DNA from: Magnolia sinica
Lineage: Eukaryota > Streptophyta > Magnoliopsida > Magnoliales > Magnoliaceae
Assembly: GCF_029962835.1 (NCBI RefSeq)
Contig: NC_080588.1
Coordinates: 29,373,501 to 29,437,500, forward strand
Reading direction: 5' to 3'
Length of the DNA: 64,000 nucleotides
Both the position numbers and the translations under genes were made by a program. Positions 1 to 10,499 of the stretch are shown piece after piece. The notes below the pieces were generated by a model, which made no database searches, was not told where the DNA came from, and saw nothing but the letters and a program-made list of their open reading frames with translations. Each line of letters starts with the position of its first letter. Position 1 is the first letter of the stretch.

Positions 1-3000
1 CGATGGTGATTCCGGACTTCTTAGGGACCACTTGAGTTGGACTCACCCATTGACTATCAGATATAGGGTATATAATACCCACATCCAATAGTTTAAGAAC
101 CTCGGCCTTAACCACTTCCTTCATGTTTGGATTTAGTCTACGTTGTGGTTGCCGAGCGGTTTTTGCATTATCCTCAAGGTATATGTGATGAGTACAAATC
201 GAGGGATCGATTCCTTTGAGGTCCGCTATCGTCCATCCCAGGGCTCCTTTATGCTCAATGAGAGTAGATATAAGCATACTCTCCTGCTCTTTCTCCAGGT
301 GGGCAGAGATCACCACCGGGTATGTCTCATCTTGACCTAAGTATGCATATTTCAAATCAGAGGGCAAAGGTTTTAGGTCAAGCTTCGGCGGCTTGAGGTT
401 AGACGGTAGAGGCACTATATCGGTTTGTGGCAATTCTTCAAATTGTGGCCTCCACCGGTTAACTTCAAGTACTGGCAGGATCAAGCAAGGCACACGTCTC
501 CCTAATCATGTCATCATCGAAATCATGGGAGTGGGCCAGGCACGTCTCCAGATGGTCGGAGGATAAGGTTAGAGGTGTCGTATCTTCCACGAAAGAGTCA
601 ATCATGTTAATGTCGTGGAAATCGTCATCATCCTCTGCGTTGCTGCCGTTATTGAAAAAAATGTTTGACTCCAATGTCAAATTTTTAAAAGACATAGTCA
701 TGATACCATTCCTGCAATTGATAATTGCATTTGACGTGGCAAGGAATGGGCGACCAAGAATGACAGGAATCTGAGTGCTCATGTTATTGATGGGTTCGGT
801 GTCCAGGATGATAAAATCTACAGGGTAGTAAAATCTATCGACCTGGACTAACACATCTTCAATTATCCCTCTTGGTACACGAACAGAGCGATCAGCAAAT
901 TGTAGTGTGGTTAGGGTGGGTTTTAATTCACCCAAACCTAACTGTTTGTATACCGAGTAGGGAATCAAATTGACGCTCGCTCCTAAGTCAATTCGATGGT
1001 TCCCGATTACACATGATATGGTTGGGATACCGGGATCCTTGAATTTCTGTGGCACGTCTTGCTTCAAGATGGCACTCACTTTCTCAGTCAAGAAGATTTT
1101 CTTTTGAAAAATTTTCCGTCTTTTGGTCGTGCATAAGTCTTTCAGGAATTTGGCATATGAAGGTATCTGTTTAACAACATCAAGTAGAGGAATGTTGACT
1201 TTCACCTGTTTCAACACCTCTAGGATATCCTGAGAGTCAGAGAGAGGTTTTGGTGAAACCAACCGTTGGGGGAATGGAGCAACTGGCTTCTCTAGAAGTT
1301 CCGGTTCTACTTTTTGTGGGGTATCACTGGATCCATCATTGTTGTCCTCTTTTGGTTCTTGAGGGTTTTCGGGCCTAACCGGAAGAGTTTTATCAATGAT
1401 CTTCTCAGTCCTAAGAGTGGTGATGTATTTAGCATGCCCCATCTGATTTGAAGCGCTGGGATCATTATTCTCGCACTGCGGTTTAGGATTGGGGAGAGGT
1501 TGTGCAGGAAGCATCCCTTTTTCTATAACCGTCATACGAGAATCTATCTTTTGCATAAAATCTGTAATTCCCCACATTGCCTGAGCCAGCTCTTGTATGG
1601 GATTTTGAACCGGTTCCTCTTGAGGTTTCACTTGATTTGGATTTTGATTGAAGAAACCTGGAGGAGTAGCCGTCTGTCCATTCCTCCAACTAAAGTTTGG
1701 ATGATTTTTCCAACAAGGATTGTATGTGTTGGAGTTAGGTCCGAAAAAGGTCTTTGATAGTTGTTTACGGCATTGGCTTGTTCATTCAACACTCCTCGAA
1801 AGGCGGGTATTGTAGGGCAGTTTTAATTGTATGAATGTTGCAATCACAGATGCCGCAAACAATTTCATTGACCTTATCCTTCTTTCCTTCCATAGCCTCA
1901 ACTTTCCTTATGAGCGTAGTCACTTTACACTTGATATCATCTTCTTCTTTCAAGAGATATAATCCACCTTTCTCCTTTAATTGAGTCGGCCTAGAAGTTG
2001 TGTTCGCCATTGGGTAATAGTCCCATGATTGTGTTTTTTCACGAGACTATCGAGGTAATCCCATACCTCGTCAACATCTTTGTTGATGAACTCTCAATTA
2101 CACATTGTCTCCACCATTTGGCGCATGGAAGATGTCAGTCCATCATAGAAAAAATTTGTAATGCGCCACGTTTCAAATCCGTGTTGTGGGCATGAACTGA
2201 TCAAATCTTTGAACCTTTCCGAACATTGGAAGAATGTTTCATCTTCCTTTTGGGCAAAGTTCATGATTGCTTTTCGAGGGTAATCGTTTTATGATGTGGG
2301 AAGAATTTTTTATGAATTCTCTCGCATGTCGCTCCATGTGCCAATGGATCTAGGACGCATGAATGTAACCACGTCTTAGCTTTCTCTTTTAAGGAAAAGG
2401 AAAGAGTTTTAGCCTAATTGTATCCTCAGATACATTAGGAAAACATAATGTAGCTATAATCTCATCGAACTCTTTCAAATGTAAATATGGACTCTCTGAT
2501 TCAAGTCCATAGAATTTGGGAAGGAGTTGGATAACTCCTGGCTTGATGTCCATTTGTCCTGTGTTTTTAGGAAAAATCATACATGAGGGCATACTCACTC
2601 CCGCCGGTTGTAGATAATCTCGTAAGGTACGAGGCGGGGTGCCTGATGCACCTCATTCTCATCTTGGGTATCCTCCACCCTGGGTGGAAGTAGAGGAGGT
2701 TGGTCTTCAGCCATAACCTCAGTTAACTCAGGGGATTTCGAGCGGTGTCTAGTCCTGCGATGGATAGTCAACCCCTCAACCAATCCTCCTTCAGTCAAGA
2801 GACGTCGAGTGTCGTCACGGGCCCACTTGGGCATGAAAACACTCGCAGCCCTCAATTAAAAACCTAATCCTAAGAAAGGAAAAGAAAATCTAGAAAGAAA
2901 GAGAAAGTTGGAAAGAAATTACCAAATTGGAGTCCTGAGTTAACACCTGCAAAATAAAACAAGAATAAGTTAGATTCTAAAATAAGAAGAACAATCCTTT

Positions 3001-3553
3001 AAAGTAAAGGTACTAGTAAACTAATTTCTAAAAGAAAGTGGAAATTTCTAAAATAAATTAGGAAAGTCCTAAACTAGAAAGTAAAGTACTAAAAGAGAAT
3101 TGAAAAATAGAAAGTAGGGAAGGAACTTACCGAATTAGAAATTTCTATCTTAAAGGCCTACAAAATAGGAAGGTTAGTTTCTAAAAATAAATTAGGAGAC
3201 AAATTAGATTTTAAAAGAGTTAGAAAGTTACTAAAATAGAAATAGAAAGTTAATTTCTAAAAAGGGAAAGAAATAACCTAATTTCTAAAAATAAACTATT
3301 TCCTACAGAAGGGAGGATACTGGAATTAGAAAATTTCTAAAATCTAAACCTTAATTCTAAAAAATAGGAAAAAGTAGAGAGATTAGGAAGGAATTACCAA
3401 TTGAGAAACTTATGTCAAGATCCTATAAAATATGGAAACAAGTTAGTTTCTAAGAATAAAATAAAATAAAAAAAATTTTAACCTAAAGTTAGTAAAATCC
3501 TAATCCTAACCTAATTCTAAAACTAATTAATTTCAGAAAAACGTAACCGTCAG
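1..3553 (-). mobile_element. Athila-lineage Ty3/gypsy retrotransposon, internal region (partial, runs off left edge)
   Basis: This is a fossil element read on the minus strand. From right to left it holds an AT-rich leader (about 2860-3550), a gag region (about 1640-2855) and an aspartic protease region (about 465-1450), then the start of reverse transcriptase at the window edge. The gag contains KPGVIQLLPKFYGLESESPY and IRLKLFPF, which fit the Athila capsid type. The protease reads DLGASVNLIPYSVYKQLG, with ILGRPFLATSNAIINCRNG near its end. The first 80 bases read GIIYPISDSQWVSPTQVVPK, a standard plant gypsy RT entry. The remaining pol and 3' LTR lie outside the window. The element is broken, with several interruptions in gag. 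A second copy of the same family lies in the same orientation at 55.2-59.85 kb. Lineage follows from the tRNA-Asp primer site and the gag/RT wording. Confidence 0.85.
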
Positions 3554-3571
3554 TCCCCGGCAACGGCGCCA
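3554..3571 (-). promoter_or_regulatory. Primer binding site matching tRNA-Asp, Athila copy 1
   Basis: On the minus strand this reads TGGCGCCGTTGCCGGGGA, the complement of the plant tRNA-Asp 3' end. Athila and many Tat elements prime minus-strand DNA synthesis from this tRNA. It lies six bases inside the proposed LTR edge at 3578 and so fixes the orientation of the element. Confidence 0.9.
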
Positions 3572-3577
3572 AAAACT

Positions 3578-5655
3578 TGTTCACTCCCCAAGTATAGGGT
3601 TGTGATGTAGTAATAAACTCGGTAAGACCGAGGTCGAATCCACAGGGACTGATACCTGTACGTTATCTGAAACTAAGTAGAACTAGAACTAGACTAAGAT
3701 GTGATCTAACCAAATAGAATTTTAAGGAATAATTGTGGAATAATTATCTAAAACTTTAAGGAATTCAGAGGAAGGAAACTAGGGATTCAGAGGATCCACT
3801 TGTAGAGATCAGGGAGATCTTATGCCTGCATCAAGGATTATGGAATTCAAACTGAACTTACTTGATTTGGTTTTCAAGAGATGAAAGGTATATGAATTAG
3901 AATGGATTCCATCATCTAACCATGCCCAGGAGACAAAGCAAACAACAGGATTAAACTAATTACCAACCAATCAACAATGTATGAGGATCAGGAAGGGTAC
4001 TGTCATCCTACCATGCCTATGGAGCAATGATGAACAACAGGGCTTCCTGACTTCATAAACATAAAAAAGGAGAAAGAAATATTCAAAGCCATTGCAAATC
4101 CATTGTAATTTCAGTCACAACAGACCATTAAAGACTAATAAAAATATTCCTTATAATAATCAACTAAATCAAATTAAGTTCAGAAATTTAATCTACTCGC
4201 ATGAAACAGTATCTCCCATCTCGCTACAGCTTCACCTCTTAGCCCTAGCTAAGAGGTTTAGCCACACATGAATGGGCTAAATTCCAATTAAAAAAAATAA
4301 AAAGGAAAAGAAAAGAATAAGAAGGAAAAAGAGAAAACCCACTCCACGTTCAGCCTTCCTTCAACCGTCCAAAACGAGAACTCCTCCGCTGCCTCCCACT
4401 CTCTCCCAGACGTGCAGCAGCAGCCAAGCCACGTCCAGCCCCATCCAAGCCACGTTCCCTGCCTCAGCTTTTTCCGAAGTCTGCTCCCGTGCTTCCCGTT
4501 TCTTCCTTTCTTCTCCTTTTTTTTTTCTTCTTTTCCCACGCTGATCTCCTCCAAACGCTCCCCCTCTTTCCGTTTTTTTCCTTCCCCCTTTATAGACACC
4601 AGGAGAGGTGTTGAATCGTCCCTTCTGCGCAGCCAGAGGCGGTGGAACTCTTTACGCAGCCAGCCTGCGTAAGAACGCAAAACAGTTTGCGTTTGAATGA
4701 ATTTTGAGATGGAGGAACGTCCTAAACTCCCGTTTTTCCTCTTGGTTGGGCTAAAGACCCACTTATAAGGATTTTGGCCGGTTTGGATCAGCAATCCGGC
4801 AGTGATAGAGATCACAGGATGCCCCACAAGCTCCGGTTTTCACGGTCGCGCGCGGGCTGCGTAAACAGAGCCCGAATTGTTGCCGTTGGACTCTCTCAAG
4901 ATAACTTTTGGGAAATCCACTCCATCTACCAGATTCTCCTCGGAATTTCGGTCAGGAAGGTATGGTTTTTGCCGTTCGTTGGTGCGGTCCATAGATTTTT
5001 CTCCCTACCGTCCGTCCTGCTTTTAGACTGTTAAAATCCGATCCACGTTACTTTTCTGGAAAATTTCACCTAGGTGAGGGTCACGCCCTCCCTCTGGATT
5101 CAATGGACGGTCCAGATTTATGATTTGGATGCAAACTGGGCCCCACTGCATGGAACCGGCGGACGGCGTGAGTACGCTGTCCGTGTTTGAGTTGGAGAAG
5201 AAGACGTGTTGCCATGCAGTCTTAGTGCAAAAAGTGTACTATGTACACTGTATGATGATTATGAGAAATCCACACCATTCATCTTGTTCTTCTCATGATT
5301 TAAGGCATTGAGACCGAAGATGAGGAGTATCCAGAGATCAGGTGGGTCCCAGATCAGTAAATTGTGGGCTGATCTGTCCGTTGGGCCCCTTCACAGCGAT
5401 ACAATGGATGAAAATTTACGTGTACGGTTAATTTATGACCCTCAGGCCATGTATAAAGTTTTGAGCTGATCGGATGGCGAGAACCCTGTAATCTTGCATT
5501 TTGGACGTCTTTTGGGCCACTTAAGCTTCAATTTCTCAATTTTCTTGGATCCTGGTGTGTAAATTCCTCGATCTTGGTCTCCTAGGGTCCGTCCCATGCT
5601 CTGGTGTTTCAGACCATTAGATCCATGCTTTTAGTACCTTTTTTCGGTCCAGGCT
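3578..5655 (-). mobile_element. 5' LTR of Athila copy 1 (outer boundary uncertain)
   Basis: The inner edge is at 3578, where TGTTCACTCCCC abuts the primer-site spacer. The LTR contains an A/T-rich half (3600-4300), a pyrimidine-rich stretch (4390-4600) and a GC-richer half. No second LTR copy is present in the window, so the outer edge near 5.65 kb is a guess. It was placed where the sequence changes to the GGTGGGCC-type repeat shared with the next element. The open frames at 4288-4827 and 4412-5034 have biased composition and match nothing I know, so I do not call them genes. Confidence 0.55.
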
Positions 5656-6589
5656 GGGACCTAACCTCATGTATGCACTGTACATCCACACCATCCATTG
5701 CTTGGACGGTGGGGCCCACCCCATGTGTGGGGCCGTACTTGATGTATGCAGACGCTGCTGTATATTAAAAAAAGATAATAATATAATAATAATAAGTGAA
5801 TGAATAGTGTATATATATATTATATTATATAATATAATATATATTTCTTATACAGATGTATATCTGGGTGGCCCATCCACGTGGGACCCACCTGATGTGT
5901 TGATCTCACCCATACCGTCCATTTTTCATATCCAGACCGTCCATCTAATGGACAGTGGGCCAGCGCACCCAGCTATATAGTTGTTGTGTGACGTCAGCAA
6001 GTTCCGTACGACCGCATGGTGTATGTGTTTCATCCACACCGTCCAACATTTTGGAAGGGTGGGACCCACTTCTATGTATCGTGTACGCCATGCCGTCCAT
6101 GTGTGTGAGGACCACCAGCTTCATAGCTGATGTATTGACGTCATCAAATCTGTGGTCCGTATGATGCATGTGTTGTATCCACACCGTCCACGTCAGAAAG
6201 TGTGGGCCTGATCCTGAGTTATCTGTTAGATCCAAACCGTCTGTCTGTTGGGTGAGCTCTCATCTTAAGATTTGAGACATAAATGAGGCAGATCCTGGTA
6301 TCAGGTGGACCACACTGCAATAAACAGTGGGGGGTTGAACAGATACCCTTGAAACCCTCTTAGGTGCACAAAAGCTTTGGGTCAATATGATATTTGTTTT
6401 TTCACTTAAACCAGGTCTTTGTGACCTTATGAACAGACTGGATGAAAAATAAACGCTATGGTGGGCTCTCTAAATTTTAACAGTGGAAATAATTATCACA
6501 CTGTTATTTGTGGTATGGTCTAGATGATCTTTTGATATGATTCATTTATTTAGATAATGCTCTAAAATGATCTCTATAGATGGATAAAT

Positions 6590-7030
6590 GGTGTAGTTGG
6601 TATGGCCCATTTAATGTATTTGGGGTCCATTTGGTGAGGCTCGATGTGATATATGAGGCCCAATATGATGTATTTGCGGCCCATTCATTAAGGCCCAGTA
6701 TGATGTATTTGGGGCTCATGGGTTGAGGCCGATTGTGATGTATTCGGGGCCCATGGGTTGACGCCCATTGTGATATTTGGGGACCATGGGTTAAGGCCCA
6801 TTGCGATGTATTTGGAGCCCATGCGTTAAGGCCCGTTGTGATGTATTTGAAGCCCATGGGTAGAGGCCCGTTGTGATATATTTGAGGCCCATGGGATGGA
6901 GCCCTTTGTGATGTATATTAGGCCCGTGTCAGAGGCCCATTGTGATATATGTATGGCCCATATGATGCGGCCCACTTGATGTATGAGAGGCCCATGGATG
7001 TGACCCATCGTGATGCAGGCCCTTGTGTGA
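6590..7030. repeat. Tandem array of an about 30-36 bp GGCCCATGGG unit
   Basis: About a dozen imperfect units follow the pattern TGATGTATTTGGGGCCCATG followed by GGTTGAGGCCCATTG. The unit combines a GGCCCATGGG core with a TGATGTAT spacer. The same place in the sister LTR (about 62250-62480) holds fewer and more diverged units, so the array length has changed since the copies separated. The short open frames across it (6546-7131, minus) simply read the repeat. Confidence 0.8.
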
Positions 7031-7169
7031 GACCATGGGTCCACTATATGTTTGACCTTATGTGGGCCACCCCTTGGGAGCAATGTTGGTTGAATGTCTA
7101 CATTGATGGGCAATGAAGGCTGGATGTCCACATTATGACCTTCCCTTAGGCCTTGTTAGGCCCATTCTC

Positions 7170-7375
7170 ACCAATTCCGATTGTCGAGGTCGATGGTCGA
7201 GGCCGATTTTGATTGTCGAGGTTGATTATCGAGGATAATTCCAATTGTTGAGGCCGATTCCGATTATCGAGGCTGATTCCAATTGTTAAGGCCGATTATA
7301 TAGACCAATTATCGAGGCCGATTATCGATGCTGATTATCAGTGCCGGTTGTCGATACCAATTATGAGTATAACAT
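7170..7375. repeat. Minisatellite of a TCGAGGCCGATT-type unit
   Basis: Short degenerate units such as ATTGTCGAGG, CCGATTCCGATT and ATTATCGAGGCCGATT alternate with a period of about 12-18 bases. The block lies inside LTR copy 1 between the GGCCCATGGG array and the conserved GGGCAGATTGTT block. I do not see it at the matching place in the copy at 62.6 kb, so it looks specific to this copy. Confidence 0.75.
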
Positions 7376-7655
7376 TATGAACATGCCCATACGCATCATC
7401 TGCATGTTTGTTATGAGATGTGGTTGACCATTGCATATGTCATTGGGCAGATTGTTATGAGACTCCCTGATAGGTGGAGGCTATCTCACATGAGCGCATG
7501 GTATGCGCAAGATTGATGCATGAATGGATTGTATGACTCATGCATCTTACATTGTGTGTTGTGATTACTATACGCCCTAGTGACATCAGGGCCGTAGCCT
7601 CCACAGACATGTCGTGGATGGCCAGATGGGACATCAAAAATCTATTACTAGCATC

Positions 7656-7678
7656 CACTACCAGAAAAAGGGGCAAAG
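7656..7678 (+). repeat. Left terminal inverted repeat of the CACTA element
   Basis: The sequence starts CACTACCAGAAAAAGGGGCA and continues AAG. It pairs with the inverted copy at 17342-17364 with one mismatch at the ninth base. The direct duplication ATC sits immediately outside, at 7653-7655. Confidence 0.95.
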
Positions 7679-7689
7679 GCTATAGATAA

Positions 7690-8060
7690 AAACCATAGCT
7701 AAAGGCCTATTGCTACGGATCTACTCCGTAGCACATCCGTAGCAATTGGTGGTGAAGCTAAAGGTCAAAAACCTATGGCTATGGATTAAGTCTGTAGCAA
7801 TAGAGATCACTAGCGATGGATAAAAGCTGTAGCTATAATTTCTGTAGCGAAACATACCAACGCCTACAGATTAAATTCGTAGCAATATATATCACTAGCT
7901 ACAGATAAAGGCCATAGCTATAACTTCTGTAGTAAAATATACCTACAGCTACAGATTACATCTGTAGCAATAGATATCACTAGCTACGGATAAAAGCCGT
8001 AGCTATAATTTCTGTAGCGAAATATACCTACGGCTACGAATACTATTTGTAGCTAAAAGT
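7690..8060. repeat. CACTA subterminal repeats, about 85-bp units
   Basis: Three clear units of about 85 bases start near 7794, 7880 and 7964. Each carries GTAGCAATA, ATCACTAGC, a GATAAA...GTAGCTATAA block, TTCTGTAGC and ATACC. A partial unit lies to the left. The short core TAGCTACGG and its reverse complement recur in both orientations. In CACTA elements such subterminal repeats are where the transposase-associated protein binds. The role here is inferred from position. Confidence 0.8.
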
Positions 8061-8397
8061 GGGATGAAATCCGTTACAAAATTCTGAAGTTAGCAACAGC
8101 TACGATTTTTAGAACAAGAGCTATGGCTAAAATTCATAGCTATTTTTTAAAAAAAATTAAAAAGAAAATTATAATAATGGTGCATGTTTCCATTGCAAGA
8201 ACCTGCTGTAATTGATAACTCATCTAAACCAATACAATTAATGCTGATAGGAATAGTACATAAAATGCAATTAGGAAAAAAAATGATGCATTTATTACAA
8301 ATAGCAATCAAATCATACAATGCATCCCACATTTATATTTCTAAATAAACAATACTTCACTTTACTCAACCTATCATAAGAATTACAAAAAAGGAAC

Positions 8398-8561
8398 CTG
8401 TTCGAACTTGAGCTTCGACTCAATCTCCAAATACTTCCTACGAAGTTCTTTCATATCCCACTGCATTTGAGTAACTCTTTCCTTTCAATTAAGATGGCTT
8501 GTTGCAGGTTTTGTTTACTTTTCTGCTTAGTACTTTCAAGTTCCACATCCAAATCTTTAAC
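8398..8561 (-). pseudogene. Captured exons of a PX-domain endosomal protein (EREX-like), coiled-coil part
   Basis: Read on the minus strand after a CCCAG acceptor, the piece gives VKDLDVELESTKQKSKQNLQ and then QAILIER. After a missing base relative to the expected frame it continues RVTQMQWDMKELRRKYLEIE and SKLKFEQ, ending before GTTCC. Charged, heptad-rich wording of this kind, including the ERVTQMQWDM core, is what I recall from the coiled-coil region of plant PX-domain proteins of the EREX type (endosomal Rab effectors). The one-base loss introduces a stop soon after IER, so this cannot encode the normal protein. It lies inside the CACTA element, about 230 bases downstream of a second piece (8794-8937) that probably comes from the same gene. 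The assignment is from memory, without an alignment. Confidence 0.6.
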
Positions 8562-8793
8562 CTGGGTAAGCATGTTACCATTTACGAGAGTTATAAACAT
8601 AACAATAACCATGTAAAAGGATTTGAATGACATGGCAAGGAGTCCTGGAATCTAATGGATAACATATGTAAAGTTTTAATTAATTACAAGGCCTAGATTA
8701 TGGAGTTATATATGTCACAGAAGCCCGATTTACAAGAAACTTTGAAGATAATTAACCCAAGAGCTTGTAATCAGGAAAGAAAATACAACTCAC

Positions 8794-8937
8794 CCCTGTT
8801 CTATAATTCGTCATATGTTTCAGTTGTCCAAATGTTGATGAAAAGGACATCTTCAAATTCCCAGGTCCAACCTCCAATGTCTCATTTTGTGAAGTATCCG
8901 TAACTGACATGTGCCCACTACTTGCTCCTGTATTGTT
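8794..8937 (-). pseudogene. Captured exon, probably of the same PX-domain gene
   Basis: On the minus strand a 144-base exon-like segment is bounded by ACAG and GTGAGT. One frame is open from end to end: ASSGHMSVTDTSQNETLEVG, then PGNLKMSFSSTFGQLKHMTN, then YRTG. Its Ser/Thr-rich, low-complexity character fits the linker that precedes the coiled coil in EREX-like PX proteins. It sits in the right order and strand relative to the piece at 8398-8561. On its own the sequence would not identify the gene, so the call leans on the neighbour. Confidence 0.45.
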
Positions 8938-9117
8938 TAAAGGAGAATTACAATATGTGAATATTGTTATTGCTCATGGTGCTTTTGAATGAAGTACGTA
9001 ACAAATGACCAGAAAAGCCAAAAAGTATTTAGTGAGAAGAATATTGAAAATCCACCTTATCCCCTAGCTTTAAAAATAAAAGATCATTCATTATCACAAT
9101 TCAATTAAGATACCTAC

Positions 9118-9178
9118 TTGCTTTTGCAGTCAGCACATTCCCTGTTCCCTGGCATTTTAAGAAGTCCTTCCAATATAT
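9118..9178 (-). pseudogene. Captured ArfGAP-domain exon (AGD5-like)
   Basis: A 61-base exon on the minus strand is bounded by TTTGCAG and GTAGGT. It reads ILEGLLKMPGNRECADCKS followed by a split lysine codon. This is the start of the ArfGAP zinc finger (consensus ILxGLLxxPxNxxCADC), with the first two zinc-binding cysteines present. ArfGAP proteins stimulate GTP hydrolysis by ARF GTPases at Golgi and endosome membranes, and the plant AGD5 group matches this wording best in my memory. The following exon (GPRWASVNLG in the family) is not found next to it. Only this exon is clear, so it is a fragment carried by the CACTA element. Confidence 0.8.
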
Positions 9179-9825
9179 CTGCAAATGATGCACCAAATGT
9201 AGGAAGAAAAAAAATCAATCCCAAAGTATAACAAAGAGAAAGTAGTACATATCTATAGAAGTGAATAAGAAGAGGAACCCAAGTATAAGAGGTTAAGATT
9301 CTTATAAAACTCCATGAATAGGATATGATGATATAGTTCCTCCGTCCCATTCAGAAACAAGAATGCAAACAAATGGAGCACAAAAAATCAGGCCAAAATG
9401 TGAATATGATATTATAAAAAAAAAAAAAAAAAAACTGAGAAGCCCTTCTTCTCCATAGTGATGATGAAACTCTGAAATAAATATATGTATATTACAAAAA
9501 TGTGAGGAAATCCTGACACATGACAAAGTTTTGCACTAAGTTGAGTGAGTCCAAGTCTTAAGTAGTATTGACTGAATACAATAACAAAACACTTAGAACA
9601 CAACATACACATTAGGTTTTTCCATTGCCAATCTCAAAGTTGTAATTGAAAATTTTCGGTTTTGTGGAAAATAAATAAGGTTGTTCGAGTTATTTTTCTT
9701 TTTGTTTATTTCTTCTTTTTTTTTTCTTTCTTTTTTTGGTGATAGGAAGAGGAAAAAGAAATAATCCTTAGTCTAGTTTTTCTCTTCTAAATTTCCTTCC
9801 TTTATAATGTTTCTCATATAGATTA

Positions 9826-9842
9826 TATATATATATATATAT

Positions 9843-9894
<52 letters not shown>
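9826..9894. repeat. (TA)n then (GA)n microsatellite
   Basis: A short TA run (about 9826-9842) is followed by about 23 GA dinucleotides to 9893. It directly precedes the telomere-like block. Confidence 0.95.
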
Positions 9895-9895
<1 letters not shown>

Positions 9896-9897
<2 letters not shown>

Positions 9898-10462
9898 TTA
9901 TAGGCTTAGGCTTAGGTTATAGGTTTAGGAATTCGGGTTCGGGTTCGGGTTTAGGTTTAGGTTTTCAAGTTTAGGTTTAGGTTAAGGTTATAGGTTATAG
10001 GTTTAGGTTTAGGTTTAGGTGTAGGTTATAAGTATGTTATAGGTTATAGGTTATAGGTTTGGGTTTAGGTTTAGGTTATAAGTTATAGGTTTAGATTTAG
10101 GTTATAGGTTATAGGTTTAGGTTATAGGTTTAGGAATTTGGGTCGGGTTCTGGTTTGGGTTTAGGTTTAGGGTTATAGGTTATAGGTTATAGGTTTAGGT
10201 TTAGTTTATAGGTTATAGGTTTAGGTTTAGTTTATAGGTTATAGGTTATAGGTTATAGGTTTAGGTTTAGGTTATGGGTTATAGGTTTAGGTTATAGGTT
10301 AAGGTTAAGGTTAAGGCTAAGGTTAAGGTTCAAGTTAAGGTTATAAGTTATAGGTTATAGGTTTAGGTTTAGGGATTTGAGAATAGGTTTAGGTTTAGGT
10401 TTAGGAATTCGAGTTTGGATTCAGGTTTAGATTTAGGTTTTCAAGTTTAGGTTTAGGGTTAG
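9896..10462. repeat. Degenerate telomere-like repeat block (TTTAGG / TTATAGG)
   Basis: The block holds roughly 570 bases of 6-7 base units, mostly TTTAGG and TTATAGG with some TTAAGG and a few exact plant telomere units TTTAGGG (for example near 10170 and 10450). AGG is kept on the plus strand throughout. The mixture of variants suggests either an old interstitial telomere tract or a slippage-grown variant. It lies wholly inside the CACTA element, between the ArfGAP/PX pieces and the PHD piece. Confidence 0.85.
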
Positions 10463-10499
10463 GAAATCATCGTACCCACTATAAATATATGTAGTTTAT

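Larger units (their letters stand above)
5656..7655 (+). mobile_element. Tekay/Del-like gypsy LTR copy 1, left part (split by the CACTA element)
   Basis: From about 5880 the sequence follows the LTR at 60146-63949 in the same order. Matching blocks include the ATCAGGTGGACCACACT block (6300 versus 61970), the GGCCCATGGG tandem block, and the block from GGGCAGATTGTT to CTAGCATC (7444-7655 versus 62780-62988). The LTR resumes at 17365 after the CACTA insertion and ends at 18614 in GGGGCGTGACA. The expected start, TGTAAGACCC, is not found, so the left end is lost or too diverged to see. An AT-rich stretch lies at 5760-5850. It carries no coding content. Confidence 0.65.

Noticed and set aside
4288-5034. 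Overlapping open frames on both strands (up to 179 residues)
   Set aside because: They lie in the Athila LTR, have biased composition (Arg/Lys/Glu or Ser/Phe runs) and match no family I know.
5070-5090. GTCACGCCC string resembling the Tekay-like LTR border
   Set aside because: Only a few bases match and the sequence beyond does not follow the LTR.
6590-7375. CRISPR-like array
   Set aside because: Units are directly adjacent and imperfect, without unique spacers, and the genome is plant nuclear; it is a minisatellite inside an LTR.
9114-9350. The whole 78-residue minus-strand frame as an ArfGAP protein
   Set aside because: Only the last 20 or so residues match the ArfGAP family; the part before them is intron-like text ending in a splice acceptor.
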